A stretch of DNA of 64,000 nt, taken from Ahrensia marina (GTDB lineage Bacteria; Pseudomonadota; Alphaproteobacteria; Rhizobiales; Rhizobiaceae). The notes below the pieces were generated by a model. That model was not told the DNA's origin, ran no database searches, and was given only the letters and a program-made list of their open reading frames with translations. The position numbers and the translations under genes are program-made. The stretch is taken from assembly GCF_001293565.1 (NCBI RefSeq), contig NZ_JXMU01000020.1, forward strand, positions 1 through 64,000, given 5' to 3'. Shown here piece by piece: positions 43,359-51,496 of the stretch (position 1 is the stretch's first letter; each line of letters opens with the position of its first letter).

Positions 43359-44312
43359 TTAACCGACAGCTAAGTTCAATATTTTAACAACTTCAAGGCC
43401 TTGGCGTCCGTCGGTCAATGGCTGGCGGTTGTCTCTGATGCAATCGATAAAATGTTGCAACTCATCGGTAAGCGCCATGCCCGCCTGACAAGGAATAGAT
43501 TCGCCATCCTCTTTTGCAAAATGCCAGACATCATTGTCACGCGCGACATCATGCTTGTGGAGCGTAACCTTTTTATTCCAGTCCTGTTCCATATCGTCCC
43601 AGACAACGCTGGCCTTCGTGCCGATCACGCTGAAACGGCGCTCCACATAAGCGCTGTGGCGCGAGACAAAGACATGGCCCTTCATGTCATTGTCAAACGC
43701 CAGATGAATATGGGCGCAATCGGTTTGCCCGTCGGTCACCGACACAGGAACCGCATCCACATGCGTGGGGCTTGCACCCGCAACCGACAGGATGAGCGAA
43801 AGATCATGCGGTGCCAAATCCCAGACAGCATCAAACTTGTTGTGAAATTTGCCGAAACCCAGACGGTGGCTTTGTACATATTTTATATCGCCAAGCGCAC
43901 CGTCTTTAATCAATTTCAGTATCGCGCGAAACGCATTATGGTGGCATAGAATATGCCCTGACATGAAAACACGGTTCGCTTTTTGGGCCGCATCCACCAT
44001 TGATTGCGCATCGGCTACGTCCAGCGCTATCGGCTTTTCGGCAAAGACATGCTTGCCCGCCGCAAAAGCCTGACGCGCTGTTTCAGCATGGTGCTGCGCG
44101 GGCAATGCCATCGTGATGGCATCAATTGCCGGGTCGGTAAAAACGCTTTGCGCATCGCGTACTTCAACACCGTGCTTTGCCGCAATTTCTTTGGCCAGAT
44201 TTTCGTCGCGATCGACAACACATGCCAGCGCGCCGAGCTCGGCAAGCGTGCGCACATGATTCTTGCCCCAATATCCGCAACCGAACACGGCGATTTTCGG
44301 CATGGAATGCAT
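43359..44312 (-). CDS. Gfo/Idh/MocA family oxidoreductase
   Basis: A 317-residue NAD(P)-dependent dehydrogenase. The Rossmann GCGYWGKNHVRTL (about 11-23) and the EKPIALD motif (about 92-98) are the hallmarks of the family, followed by the alpha/beta substrate domain. The start at 44312 has AAGGG at good distance; an ATG three codons later is possible. It precedes the DegT aminotransferase on the same strand, and the two could oxidise and then aminate a UDP-sugar. It is divergent from the tRNA gene. Confidence 0.9.
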   Translation of the reverse strand: MHSMPKIAVFGCGYWGKNHVRTLAELGALACVVDRDENLAKEIAAKHGVEVRDAQSVFTDPAIDAITMALPAQHHAETARQAFAAGKHVFAEKPIALDVADAQSMVDAAQKANRVFMSGHILCHHNAFRAILKLIKDGALGDIKYVQSHRLGFGKFHNKFDAVWDLAPHDLSLILSVAGASPTHVDAVPVSVTDGQTDCAHIHLAFDNDMKGHVFVSRHSAYVERRFSVIGTKASVVWDDMEQDWNKKVTLHKHDVARDNDVWHFAKEDGESIPCQAGMALTDELQHFIDCIRDNRQPLTDGRQGLEVVKILNLAVG

Positions 44313-44488
44313 GGATTACCCTTTCTTGTCTTCGCTTTTGCCTGTGCTAATCAGCGAACGGGTAGAAAACAAGGCCGGAATAATGCGCAAACGGCAAATC
44401 AGTTGGAAAAACACGGATTGCTTGCTTGACAGACAAGCGGGCTTCCCCCTATATCCGCCTCGCTTCAACTAACAGGTTTACCTGTTGT

Positions 44489-44565
44489 GGCGGGATAGCT
44501 CAGCTGGTTAGAGCAGCGGAATCATAATCCGCGTGTCGGGGGTTCAAGTCCCTCTCCCGCTACCA
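44489..44565 (+). tRNA. tRNA-Met (CAT anticodon)
   Basis: A 77-base tRNA with all four stems: acceptor GGCGGGA/TCCCGCT with a terminal G-T pair, D stem GCTC/GAGC, anticodon stem GCGGA/TCCGC around loop ATCATAA (anticodon CAT) and T stem GGGGG/CCCTC, with encoded CCA. A CAT anticodon can also be the lysidine-modified Ile2 tRNA. Overall similarity is to the rhizobial elongator Met tRNA. The sequence 3' of it is AT-richer and holds orphan genes, so this tRNA may have been an integration site. Confidence 0.93.
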
Positions 44566-44852
44566 AAATTTTCAATAACTTAGCCAACATACCGATTTCA
44601 GATTTGTAATTTGCGTGCGTTATTGCGTGCGTTTTTTGATTTTTTCGCCTTTCAGGTCATAATCCCCGACAATTTTTGTACTGCCCAATACCTTCAATCG
44701 CCTTCACCAAGAACCCTATGTATTTCAAACTCAGACAAATCGAGGTGCACGTCCAATACCCTACTTTAGTACGACTCGCAGCTTGACGTAGGGTTAACCA
44801 AGATAAATTATCAATTACAATTGAATATTTAACGCTCTGTGCTGGTAGTGAA

Positions 44853-45458
44853 TTGGAAACATGGTACAAAATTGCTGGAATATTCCTGTTAATCCACCTC
44901 ACAAAAGAGTGGATCGTGTTTATTTGGCCAAGTCTAGAAGAACAATTAGAATGGCCAAGCCTAACTAAGCCTACAGTTGGAGGAATATCTTTTCTCATTC
45001 TTGTAGTTATTCCATTCACATTCGCCCTAGCTACTTGGTTTTCGCCCCCGAACTCAAATAACGTAAATCGTGATCAAACAATTGAAATTCAATACACTCC
45101 GGAACCAACTGTAGCTCCTCCCTCCTCAACATCAACAAGTGTTGAGAGAAGCAATTCTTTTAATAAAGTTCAGAGTTTGCTTAAAAAGGCATGCGATGGA
45201 GAGCAAAATTGCATCCTTCATATCTTGAGCTTAACGAAATTTATATGGGATAATCACGGAGAATTGAACCCAACCGCGCTTGGATACAAGCTATCAAAAT
45301 GTGTTGCTATTTCGGCGTCTAAGCGTGGTTACTTATTCGCTCCCCTTAAGTTTCTGGAAGAAATGGGCGCTAAAGAATTAAAAAGTGTTTCTTCGGAGCT
45401 GTGCTCATGCTCGCTTGGCTACTGGGCTAAGGACGTGTGCTTAAAGATAGTCCTTTGA
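44853..45458 (+). CDS. Orphan membrane protein downstream of tRNA-Met
   Basis: A 201-residue protein of unknown function. It has hydrophobic helices at about 5-28 and 43-63, a Pro/Ser/Thr-rich linker (about 88-103) and a Cys-containing C-terminal region (KKACDGEQNC, SELCSCSLGYW). The start is a TTG, since no ATG or GTG lies between it and the upstream in-frame stop at 44784. AT content is higher than in the neighbours and codon usage differs (many AAT, ATA, TTA), suggesting acquired DNA. The region 44566-44852 before it contains only a tandem TTGCGTGCGTT repeat. Confidence 0.5.
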   Translation: METWYKIAGIFLLIHLTKEWIVFIWPSLEEQLEWPSLTKPTVGGISFLILVVIPFTFALATWFSPPNSNNVNRDQTIEIQYTPEPTVAPPSSTSTSVERSNSFNKVQSLLKKACDGEQNCILHILSLTKFIWDNHGELNPTALGYKLSKCVAISASKRGYLFAPLKFLEEMGAKELKSVSSELCSCSLGYWAKDVCLKIVL

Positions 45459-45618
45459 GACGTTGAAAAGCGGCAGCCATTCTTTGTTGCATAAGTAGGC
45501 ATCTGGAAGTTATCATATTACGCTTGGACTAAACTCAAAGTCCGATCTGCGAAACACAAACCATTGAAACGATCCGCCAAACCACTAAACTTCACCAATA
45601 TTTCAACAAGGCAAGCGG

Positions 45619-45855
45619 ATGATAAGAAAGTTCATTTCTTTGGTTTCTTTCGGGCTCGCGCTCGTCTTTGGCTATTTGTACTACGTCACATATTTCAAAC
45701 ACCGCGACTGCTTCAATGCGTTAGGCCGCTGCTTCGATGATGAAACCGGTGTCGTTTATTCAGAACAATCTGGGATCATCTGGCTCTTGCTTGCCGCGCT
45801 GGCGCTTGGTGTAAGCCTTTACACTGCTTGGCTTTTGAGAAAGCCGAAACGATAA
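45619..45855 (+). CDS. Small membrane protein
   Basis: A 78-residue protein with two membrane helices (about 7-25 and 52-70), a loop with two Cys residues (HRDCFNALGRCFDDE, C34 and C42) and a basic C-terminus (RKPKR). The ATG is preceded by AAGG. Codon use is closer to the chromosome than that of the previous gene. No family is recognised. It lies alone in the pocket between the tRNA and the TetR gene, with gaps on both sides, so it is probably monocistronic. Confidence 0.6.
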   Translation: MIRKFISLVSFGLALVFGYLYYVTYFKHRDCFNALGRCFDDETGVVYSEQSGIIWLLLAALALGVSLYTAWLLRKPKR

Positions 45856-45975
45856 CTCAAGCGACAAGCCACTAAGCTAAATGACTCTTTTCATACATCT
45901 TTCATACATCCGGCGGGAATGCCTGCGGCTACCCCAGCCTCTTCTTGATTTCTTCGTAGAGATACCAGATGGAAG

Positions 45976-46146
45976 TCACTCAATCGAACCATGATCACGT
46001 TTTGAGTGGAGGCAACTGCCTCGTCCACAAACGAGCCCTCCACCTGGCCGCTGAACAAACCCCGCACAGCCGCATATGCGGCACCCGCTTGCTTTGTTTT
46101 CCTGAACGCCTTTGACAGCATCTTTTTCTTTTGGTTGTTTATCCAT
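45976..46146 (-). CDS. Possible small zinc-ribbon protein
   Basis: A 56-residue frame with a very strong ribosome site (GGAGGGG six bases before the ATG at 46146). The N-terminal half is Lys/Asp/Glu rich. The C-terminal half carries C-RIC-GC, then VCGRGSC-LHSKRDH, a Cys/His layout that could bind zinc. An alternative overlapping frame (45891-46121) has no ribosome site. The short length and the position in an accessory pocket leave real doubt; homologues would be needed to confirm it. Confidence 0.45.
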   Translation of the reverse strand: MDKQPKEKDAVKGVQENKASGCRICGCAGFVQRPGGGLVCGRGSCLHSKRDHGSIE

Positions 46147-46336
46147 GGCTAGCCCCTCCAATACTTTACTTGAACAGGTAAGCATAACGAGCCGACTATA
46201 TACAACTGGCTTGAATAATTTATCGGCCGAAATGACACTACTTTAAGAATTTATTATTTAAACTTACAATAAACGATCGATTCAGTCCTACATTGCGTAT
46301 TAAAGAATTACGCCCCTAAAGAATTTCCTCGCCCAC

Positions 46337-46351
46337 TAGACAATCGGTCTA
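46337..46351. promoter_or_regulatory. TetR operator upstream of the NemR-like gene
   Basis: TAGAC-AATCG-GTCTA, an inverted repeat 21 bases before the regulator's ATG. The same element occurs at 46967-46981, differing at one central base. Both flank the TetR gene, which fits autoregulation. Confidence 0.75.
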
Positions 46352-46371
46352 ATGGTTCCCATATCCGTCAA

Positions 46372-46950
46372 ATGACGAATACACGCACACATATTCTGGA
46401 TGTCGGGCGCAAGCTGGCCGCGCAGCGCGGGTACACGTCCGTAGGCTTGAGCGAATTGCTCAAGGAAGCAGATGTACCCAAAGGTTCATTCTACCACTAT
46501 TTCGAATCCAAAGAGAAATATGGCTGCGCGCTGCTAACGCATTATGTTCATCATTATGGCGTCGAGCTTGCCGGTACACTGGCGAATGAAACCCTTTCCG
46601 GCCGTGAGCGTATTCTCGCATATTTCACCGCGTGGCAAAGTCGCCAGAGTTCACAGAACGCCGATGAGAAGTGCCTTATCGTAAAACTGGGGGCGGAAAT
46701 TTCAGACCTCTCTCCTGACATGCGCCTGATACTGCGCGACGGCGTTGAAAAAATCATTTCAAAGCTGTCCGAGACCCTCAAAATTGCTGAAACTGATGGT
46801 TCATGTCCAGCTATGACAGACTATTTGACCATAGCCACCAGCCTTTACCAAATCTGGCTCGGTGCGAGCTTGATGGCTCACCTGTCTCAGGACGCTGCGC
46901 CATTTGAAACCGCCATGGCCCACACATTGGCCTTGGTTCCCTCCACCTAA
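46372..46950 (+). CDS. TetR-family electrophile-responsive repressor (NemR-like)
   Basis: A 192-residue TetR regulator. The helix-turn-helix is SVGLSELLKEADVPKGSFYHYFESKE (about 23-48 in pieces). The segment KCLIVKLGAEISDLSPDMR (100-118) aligns with the E. coli NemR region around its sensor Cys106; here it is C101. NemR is inactivated by hypochlorous acid, quinones and glyoxals and derepresses detoxification enzymes. Two near-identical operators sit upstream of this gene and of the next one. Downstream are an MDR oxidoreductase and a DJ-1/PfpI protein, the expected type of target. Sensing by C101 is inferred. Confidence 0.88.
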   Translation: MTNTRTHILDVGRKLAAQRGYTSVGLSELLKEADVPKGSFYHYFESKEKYGCALLTHYVHHYGVELAGTLANETLSGRERILAYFTAWQSRQSSQNADEKCLIVKLGAEISDLSPDMRLILRDGVEKIISKLSETLKIAETDGSCPAMTDYLTIATSLYQIWLGASLMAHLSQDAAPFETAMAHTLALVPST

Positions 46951-46966
46951 AAAATTTGACCACCAC

Positions 46967-46981
46967 TAGACGATCGGTCTA
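46967..46981. promoter_or_regulatory. TetR operator upstream of the MDR oxidoreductase
   Basis: TAGAC-GATCG-GTCTA, 17 bases before the ATG of the oxidoreductase and just after the TetR stop codon. It differs from the 46337 operator in a single central base, so the oxidoreductase and the downstream DJ-1 gene probably have their own regulated promoter. Confidence 0.75.
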
Positions 46982-46998
46982 AAAACAAAGGAATAAAC

Positions 46999-48030
46999 AT
47001 GTCCCAATCCAAAGATCATAACCGCCGCTTCACCCTCGCATCCCGTCCCAAGGGTGAGCCTGATGAAAACACACTGAAGCTGGAAAATGCGGACATTCCT
47101 GTCCCCGCGTCAAACCAGATGCTGCTGCGCAACCAGTATCTTTCCCTTGATCCCTATATGCGTGGACGCATGAGTGACGCACCTTCATATGCAGCGCCGG
47201 TTGAAATCGGTGAAGTGATGGTTGGCGGCACAGTTTCAAAGGTTGAAAAGTCCAATATAGAGGGGTTTTCGGAAGGTGATTGGGTTGTTGCATTCGGCGG
47301 CTGGCAGGATTACGCGCTTTCCGATGGCACCGGCGTCATCAATATGGGTAAAAATCCTCAAAACCCTTCATGGGCGCTTGGCGTTCTGGGAATGCCCGGA
47401 CTGACCGCTTGGGCCGGATTAACTGAAATCGGTCAGCCCAAAGAGGGCGAAACACTTGTCGTCGCCGGTGCCAGCGGGCCAGTGGGTGCTACGGTAGGAC
47501 AAATTGCGAAAATTCTTGGTCTACGTGTTGTCGGTATCGCAGGCGGCGCTGAAAAATGTCAACACGTGATCGACACTTTGGGGTTTGACGCATGTGTCGA
47601 CTATAAGTCCCTGAGTTTTGCAGAAGACTTAAAAGCTGCGGTGCCGTCCGGCATCGACATCTATTTTGAAAATGTCGGCGGCGAAGTCTTTGACGCAGTT
47701 CTACCTCTGCTAAACACCAGCGCGCGCGTCCCGCTCTGCGGCCTCATATCCCAGTACAACGCAACATCCCTGCCAGACGGTCCGGACCGCATGAATTATC
47801 TGATGGGTCAGCTGCTGCGTAAGCGGATTACCATGCGCGGCTTCATTGTTTTTGATGATTTCGGGCACCTTTATCCGGCATTTGCAAAACAAATGACCGA
47901 GTGGGTTAAGAGCGGAAAAATCAAATACCGCGAAGAAATGATCGACGGGCTTGAGCACGCGCCCTCAGCATTCATTGGCCTGCTGCGCGGTGAAGCCTTT
48001 GGCAAACGCGTCATTAAACTCAACCCGTAA
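46999..48030 (+). CDS. NADP-dependent MDR oxidoreductase (CurA/PTGR-like)
   Basis: A 343-residue zinc-independent medium-chain reductase of the leukotriene B4/curcumin reductase group. The NADP-binding motif is VAGASGPVGATVGQIAK (about 154-170), with YFENVGGEVFDAVLPLL (about 222-238) conserved in the family. The N-terminal NQYLSLDPYMRGRM (about 45-58) is diagnostic. It should reduce the double bond of alpha,beta-unsaturated aldehydes and ketones, detoxifying electrophiles. It is preceded by a TetR operator and followed after 26 bases by the DJ-1-family gene. Confidence 0.92.
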   Translation: MSQSKDHNRRFTLASRPKGEPDENTLKLENADIPVPASNQMLLRNQYLSLDPYMRGRMSDAPSYAAPVEIGEVMVGGTVSKVEKSNIEGFSEGDWVVAFGGWQDYALSDGTGVINMGKNPQNPSWALGVLGMPGLTAWAGLTEIGQPKEGETLVVAGASGPVGATVGQIAKILGLRVVGIAGGAEKCQHVIDTLGFDACVDYKSLSFAEDLKAAVPSGIDIYFENVGGEVFDAVLPLLNTSARVPLCGLISQYNATSLPDGPDRMNYLMGQLLRKRITMRGFIVFDDFGHLYPAFAKQMTEWVKSGKIKYREEMIDGLEHAPSAFIGLLRGEAFGKRVIKLNP

Positions 48031-48056
48031 ACTCGAACATATTAAAGGTGAAACAA

Positions 48057-48731
48057 ATGAAAATTTTGATGGTTCTGACGTCGCATGACGAACTTGGAGA
48101 CACCGGCGAAAAAACCGGTTTCTGGTTGGAGGAGTTCGCTGCCCCTTATTACGTATTCAAGGATGCAGGTGCATCCATTACACTTGCTACGCCCAAAGGT
48201 GGCCAGCCACCTCTTGACCCGAAGAGCGATGATGAAAGCGCACAAACAGAGGACACAAAACGCTTCAAGCTGGACACAGCAGCGCAAGATGCCCTCGCCA
48301 ACACAGAACAATTGGCGCAAATCAATGCCGATGAATTCGACGCCGTATTCTATCCGGGCGGACACGGCCCACTATGGGATTTGGCAGAAGACAAAACCAG
48401 CCAGGCACTGATTGAACAATTCGCAAACACAGACCGCCCTATCGGGGCAGTGTGTCATGCGCCCGCAGTGTTCAAAAACACCAAGACATCAGATGGCTCC
48501 CCGTTAGTCTCGGGCAAACGTGTCACAGGATTTACAAATACCGAGGAAGATGCCGTTGGGTTGACAGATGTTGTTCCATTTCTCGTTGAGGACATGCTTG
48601 TCAAAAATGGCGGAAACTATGACAAAGGCGACGATTGGGCCTCTTTCGTTGTTGTCGATGGCAAGCTTGTGACCGGACAGAATCCAGCTTCTTCTGCCGA
48701 TGCAGCCAAAAAGCTCATGGCGCTGATCTAA
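48057..48731 (+). CDS. DJ-1/PfpI (class I glutamine amidotransferase-like) protein
   Basis: A 224-residue Hsp31-like protein of the DJ-1/PfpI superfamily. The nucleophile C133 is in the elbow GAVCHAPA, and E26 in GFWLEEFA is in the expected place. D/H partners of the Hsp31/glyoxalase III triad are plausible. These proteins deglycate proteins or convert methylglyoxal to lactate, which fits the adjacent NemR-like regulator. AAGGTGA before the ATG at 48057 supports that start over the GTG at 48048. A GC-rich hairpin follows the stop. Confidence 0.9.
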   Translation: MKILMVLTSHDELGDTGEKTGFWLEEFAAPYYVFKDAGASITLATPKGGQPPLDPKSDDESAQTEDTKRFKLDTAAQDALANTEQLAQINADEFDAVFYPGGHGPLWDLAEDKTSQALIEQFANTDRPIGAVCHAPAVFKNTKTSDGSPLVSGKRVTGFTNTEEDAVGLTDVVPFLVEDMLVKNGGNYDKGDDWASFVVVDGKLVTGQNPASSADAAKKLMALI

Positions 48732-48739
48732 ATCTTATC

Positions 48740-48758
48740 GGGGCGCCGCCGGCGCCCC
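48740..48758 (+). terminator. GC-rich hairpin after the DJ-1-family gene
   Basis: A perfect GGGGCGCC / GGCGCCCC inverted repeat with a three-base loop, nine bases after the stop codon. There is no T-run, so it could slow or end transcription only weakly, or stabilise the mRNA 3' end. Confidence 0.45.
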
Positions 48759-48928
48759 ATCGCCCCAATCCAATAGAAATTAGTTTGTTCTAGATCACAA
48801 CTATCCAAACAATCAGGAAAACCATTGATTCACGTATCGGTGTCATAGTGCCGACCATGAAGGCAAATGCGTGATCATTTTCGACAGTTTTGCACCTTCA
48901 AGATCAGGCACCTGAAAGGAGTAGAGCT

Positions 48929-49519
48929 GTGACAGGACGTAAACTTTTCCAGATAGTAAAGCCGCTCATCAATGCGATAAGTTTCCTGTTTTCGCTCTTG
49001 CCGCGCATTTTATTTGAACTCACCTGGCCGCTTCTGGAGCTGTTTCCTTGGAAGCTGGGTATTTTCCTGCGCTATCTTTGGGCCAAGCGTCTGGCCAAAT
49101 CCTGCGGCGAAAATGTTCTTTTCGAAACCGGCGTTCGGGTGACATTTTGGGAGGAGATCGAATTGGGATCAAATGTCGCTATCTATGAAACCTGCTATCT
49201 GGACGGCAAAGGCGGCATTAAAATTGGCGATAATGTTTCCATTGCGCACCAATCATCATTGATCAGTTTTGATTTCGATATCACTGATCCTGACACAGAA
49301 CTGAAATACAGCCCCATGCGCAAAAAACCGATTGTCATCGGCGATGACATTATGATCTTTTCCGGCGTGCGTGTTTTTGCCGGCGCAAACATCAAATCGC
49401 GGTCAGTCATTGCGGCCAATGCTGTCGTGCGTGAAGGTGTTTACGAATCGGGTATTTATGCAGGACTGCCGGCAAAAAAGAAAAAGGACATCGTTCAACG
49501 CGCTAAAGATGGCGTCTAA
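48929..49519 (+). CDS. Hexapeptide-repeat acyltransferase
   Basis: A 196-residue LbH (left-handed beta helix) acyltransferase. An N-terminal hydrophobic segment (about 14-44, ISFLFSLLPRILFELTWPLLELF) is followed by hexapeptide repeats (IELGSNVAIYETCYLDGKGGIKIGDNVSI in pieces, then PIVIGDDIMIFSGVRVFAGANI) resembling O-acetyltransferases of the maltose/WcaF type. The start is a GTG at 48929 with GGAG eight bases upstream. A longer frame from 48890 has no such site. It probably acetylates a surface sugar. It converges on the deaminase gene. Confidence 0.85.
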   Translation: MTGRKLFQIVKPLINAISFLFSLLPRILFELTWPLLELFPWKLGIFLRYLWAKRLAKSCGENVLFETGVRVTFWEEIELGSNVAIYETCYLDGKGGIKIGDNVSIAHQSSLISFDFDITDPDTELKYSPMRKKPIVIGDDIMIFSGVRVFAGANIKSRSVIAANAVVREGVYESGIYAGLPAKKKKDIVQRAKDGV

Positions 49520-49583
49520 CATTCCAAGCAAAAGTTATGACGGGCCATTGGCCCGCCATAAACTGTCTTGGGAAGATTTTGCG

Positions 49584-50546
49584 TTAAGCAGCTTGGCGGT
49601 ATTCCGCTTCCAGATGTGATGACCACGCATCATACCAGGTTTCGAACAGCGTCAATTGCGCTTCGGCATAGCCGCGCTGGCTGTCGCTCAATTCGTCTGT
49701 TTCATTAAAGTGAAGCGTATATTCCGCGTCACCTTTCAGCACCATCATATGTTTGAAATACAAAACAAGATCCGGACCTTCATCGAAAGAAGAAAGAACA
49801 GCCAGTGCGCTTTCCAACTCCAATGCAAGGCGGCGTGCATGAACGTCACCCTTGGCCGCAAGCTGGCTCAATGAAGCAAGATGCAGCACTTGTTTCGGCA
49901 ACACACAGCCGATACCGGTGATCGCGCCGGTTGCGCCGCAATTGACAAAACCATGGAACACACAGGTGTCCACACCCACCATCAAAACCACTTCATCATC
50001 GCGGCTGGTGATATTTTCGGCCGCATAGCTCATGTCGTCAGCGCCGCCAAACTCCTTGAAGCCTACGAGGTTCGCGTGATCTTCACGAAGCGCGAAAAAC
50101 AAATCGGCCCGCGTCGCAAAGCCGTAATAGGGGCTGTTATAAATAACCGCCGGCAGATCAGGCGCGGCGCTCAGGATCGCTTTGAAATGGTTTTTCTGTG
50201 CGACAAGCGATGATCCACGCGACATAACACGCGGAATAGCCATCAAGCCCTGCGCGCCAACCTTTTGCGCGTGTTGGGCGTGGGCAACAGCCTTGGCTGT
50301 GTTTACCGCACCCGTACCGACAACAACAGGAACACCGGCCTTTACCAGACGTTCAACGCCTTCCATCCGCTCTTCATCCGAAATCAATGGCCAGTCGCCC
50401 ATTGAGCCGCAGTAAACAACCGCAGACATGCCAGCCGCAATAAGCTCTTTGCCCTTGCGCACCAATGCATCAAAATCTGGCGTACGATCATCTTTGCAAG
50501 GCGTCATCAACGCCGGCATGCAACCGGAGAAAATCTTAGCGTTCAT
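49584..50546 (-). CDS. DapA-family 1-pyrroline-4-hydroxy-2-carboxylate deaminase
   Basis: A 320-residue Schiff-base aldolase-type barrel of the DapA family. The catalytic Lys is K164 in NLVGFKEFGG and the conserved Tyr lies in VIYNSPYYG (about 135-143). In a hydroxyproline locus this type acts as the deaminase that converts delta-1-pyrroline-4-hydroxy-2-carboxylate to alpha-ketoglutaric semialdehyde (HypD in Sinorhizobium). AAGGA precedes the ATG at 50546; the frame extension to 50573 is rejected. The 21-bp operator-like box sits 83 bases upstream. The substrate is inferred from the neighbours. Confidence 0.88.
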   Translation of the reverse strand: MNAKIFSGCMPALMTPCKDDRTPDFDALVRKGKELIAAGMSAVVYCGSMGDWPLISDEERMEGVERLVKAGVPVVVGTGAVNTAKAVAHAQHAQKVGAQGLMAIPRVMSRGSSLVAQKNHFKAILSAAPDLPAVIYNSPYYGFATRADLFFALREDHANLVGFKEFGGADDMSYAAENITSRDDEVVLMVGVDTCVFHGFVNCGATGAITGIGCVLPKQVLHLASLSQLAAKGDVHARRLALELESALAVLSSFDEGPDLVLYFKHMMVLKGDAEYTLHFNETDELSDSQRGYAEAQLTLFETWYDAWSSHLEAEYRQAA

Positions 50547-50628
50547 TTGGTTTTCCTTGTGCTTGATCTGCAAGGATAATCCTTGCTTAGTGTAATAAAA
50601 TCAATACCTTTGATCTCCATAATACCAT

Positions 50629-50649
50629 TTGTATTTTATTTGTCGACAA
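50629..50649. promoter_or_regulatory. Repeated operator box (TTGTCGACAA), copy 1
   Basis: The 21 bases here are identical to 55501-55521. They contain the perfect palindrome TTGTCGACAA (50640-50649), which fits the TNGTNNACNA consensus of FadR-type GntR regulators, and an adjoining TATTTTATT stretch that on the minus strand resembles a -10 region. It precedes the deaminase gene (minus strand) and follows the GntR gene. Confidence 0.75.
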
Positions 50650-50723
50650 GAATATTTGCAAATAAGCAGTTTCCTCCCGCACCATGTGCGAAAGTTTGAC
50701 CCGTCAAATTTGGTTATTGAACG

Positions 50724-51428
50724 CTACAGGTCTATGGGCCTGCGCCGGTCCCGCGCCATAAAGGTCTGGATTTGCTGGACGATCTGATCCGCATGCTGGC
50801 TTGCAAGCTTGTCTGCGGCAGCGACATCCTGCGCTTCAATGGCAGCAATGATATCGTCATGCTCGGTCACGTAGCGCTGCGGCAACTGGTCATCAAACGA
50901 AGAGTAATAAATGCGCAACATGCGCCGACCTTCATCGAGCAGACGGCAAAACAGGCTGGTATAATACGGGTTCTTGCCTGCCTCCGCGATCGCCGCATGA
51001 AAATCACGGTTGGTCGCAATCATCGTCAACGCATCCTGCGCTTGAACGGCATCGGAGAATTTGAGTTGGTGGTCGCGGATAATCTCAAGATCGTCATCGG
51101 TCCTGTTTTCCGCAGCCAGACGTGTCGTCACCCTATACATCAGCGTCATCGCGTCGAAAAATGTATGCAGGTTCAGAAAATCAATATTGGAAACCATTGT
51201 CGAACGGTTCGGAAGCGTTGTCACCAACCCTTCACTGGCCAGTTTGACAAGCGCTTCGCGAATAGGCGTCCGCGACATGGAAAGACGTTCTGCCAGCTGA
51301 ATTTCATCAATTGGGCTGCCCGGCGGCAAAACCAGATCCAAAATATTGTCGCGCAGAATTTCATAGACATATTTCACACCCTGTCCGCGCTTTCTTTCCG
51401 GCACCGGGCGTATGAGCTTCTTATCCAT
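50724..51428 (-). CDS. GntR-family (FadR/FCD type) regulator of hydroxyproline use
   Basis: A 234-residue regulator with an N-terminal winged helix (LSMSRTPIREALVKLASEGLV, about 49-69) and a C-terminal FCD ligand domain (about 85-220, with HxxD-type metal residues in NRDFHAAIAEAG and the final helices). It lies between the racemase-fold enzyme and the deaminase gene. HypR of Sinorhizobium is a GntR regulator of the same pathway, so this is the likely regulator here. The ATG at 51428 has GAAGG at eight bases. The GTG two codons earlier is disfavoured. The TTGTCGACAA boxes nearby are candidate binding sites. Confidence 0.9.
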   Translation of the reverse strand: MDKKLIRPVPERKRGQGVKYVYEILRDNILDLVLPPGSPIDEIQLAERLSMSRTPIREALVKLASEGLVTTLPNRSTMVSNIDFLNLHTFFDAMTLMYRVTTRLAAENRTDDDLEIIRDHQLKFSDAVQAQDALTMIATNRDFHAAIAEAGKNPYYTSLFCRLLDEGRRMLRIYYSSFDDQLPQRYVTEHDDIIAAIEAQDVAAADKLASQHADQIVQQIQTFMARDRRRPIDL

Positions 51429-51496
51429 ATTCACACCTTCGTTTCGACTGTATGTCTATGGCAGCAGTTGAGAGGAAAAGGAAGAGTATGTTGCCA

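Noticed and set aside
44657-45019. A 120-residue minus-strand frame after the tRNA, considered as an integrase remnant
   Set aside because: No integrase catalytic residues or other motif could be seen, and it overlaps the plus-strand orphan gene.
45891-46121. A 76-residue minus-strand frame
   Set aside because: No ribosome site. The overlapping frame at 45976-46146 has a strong one and a plausible Cys pattern.
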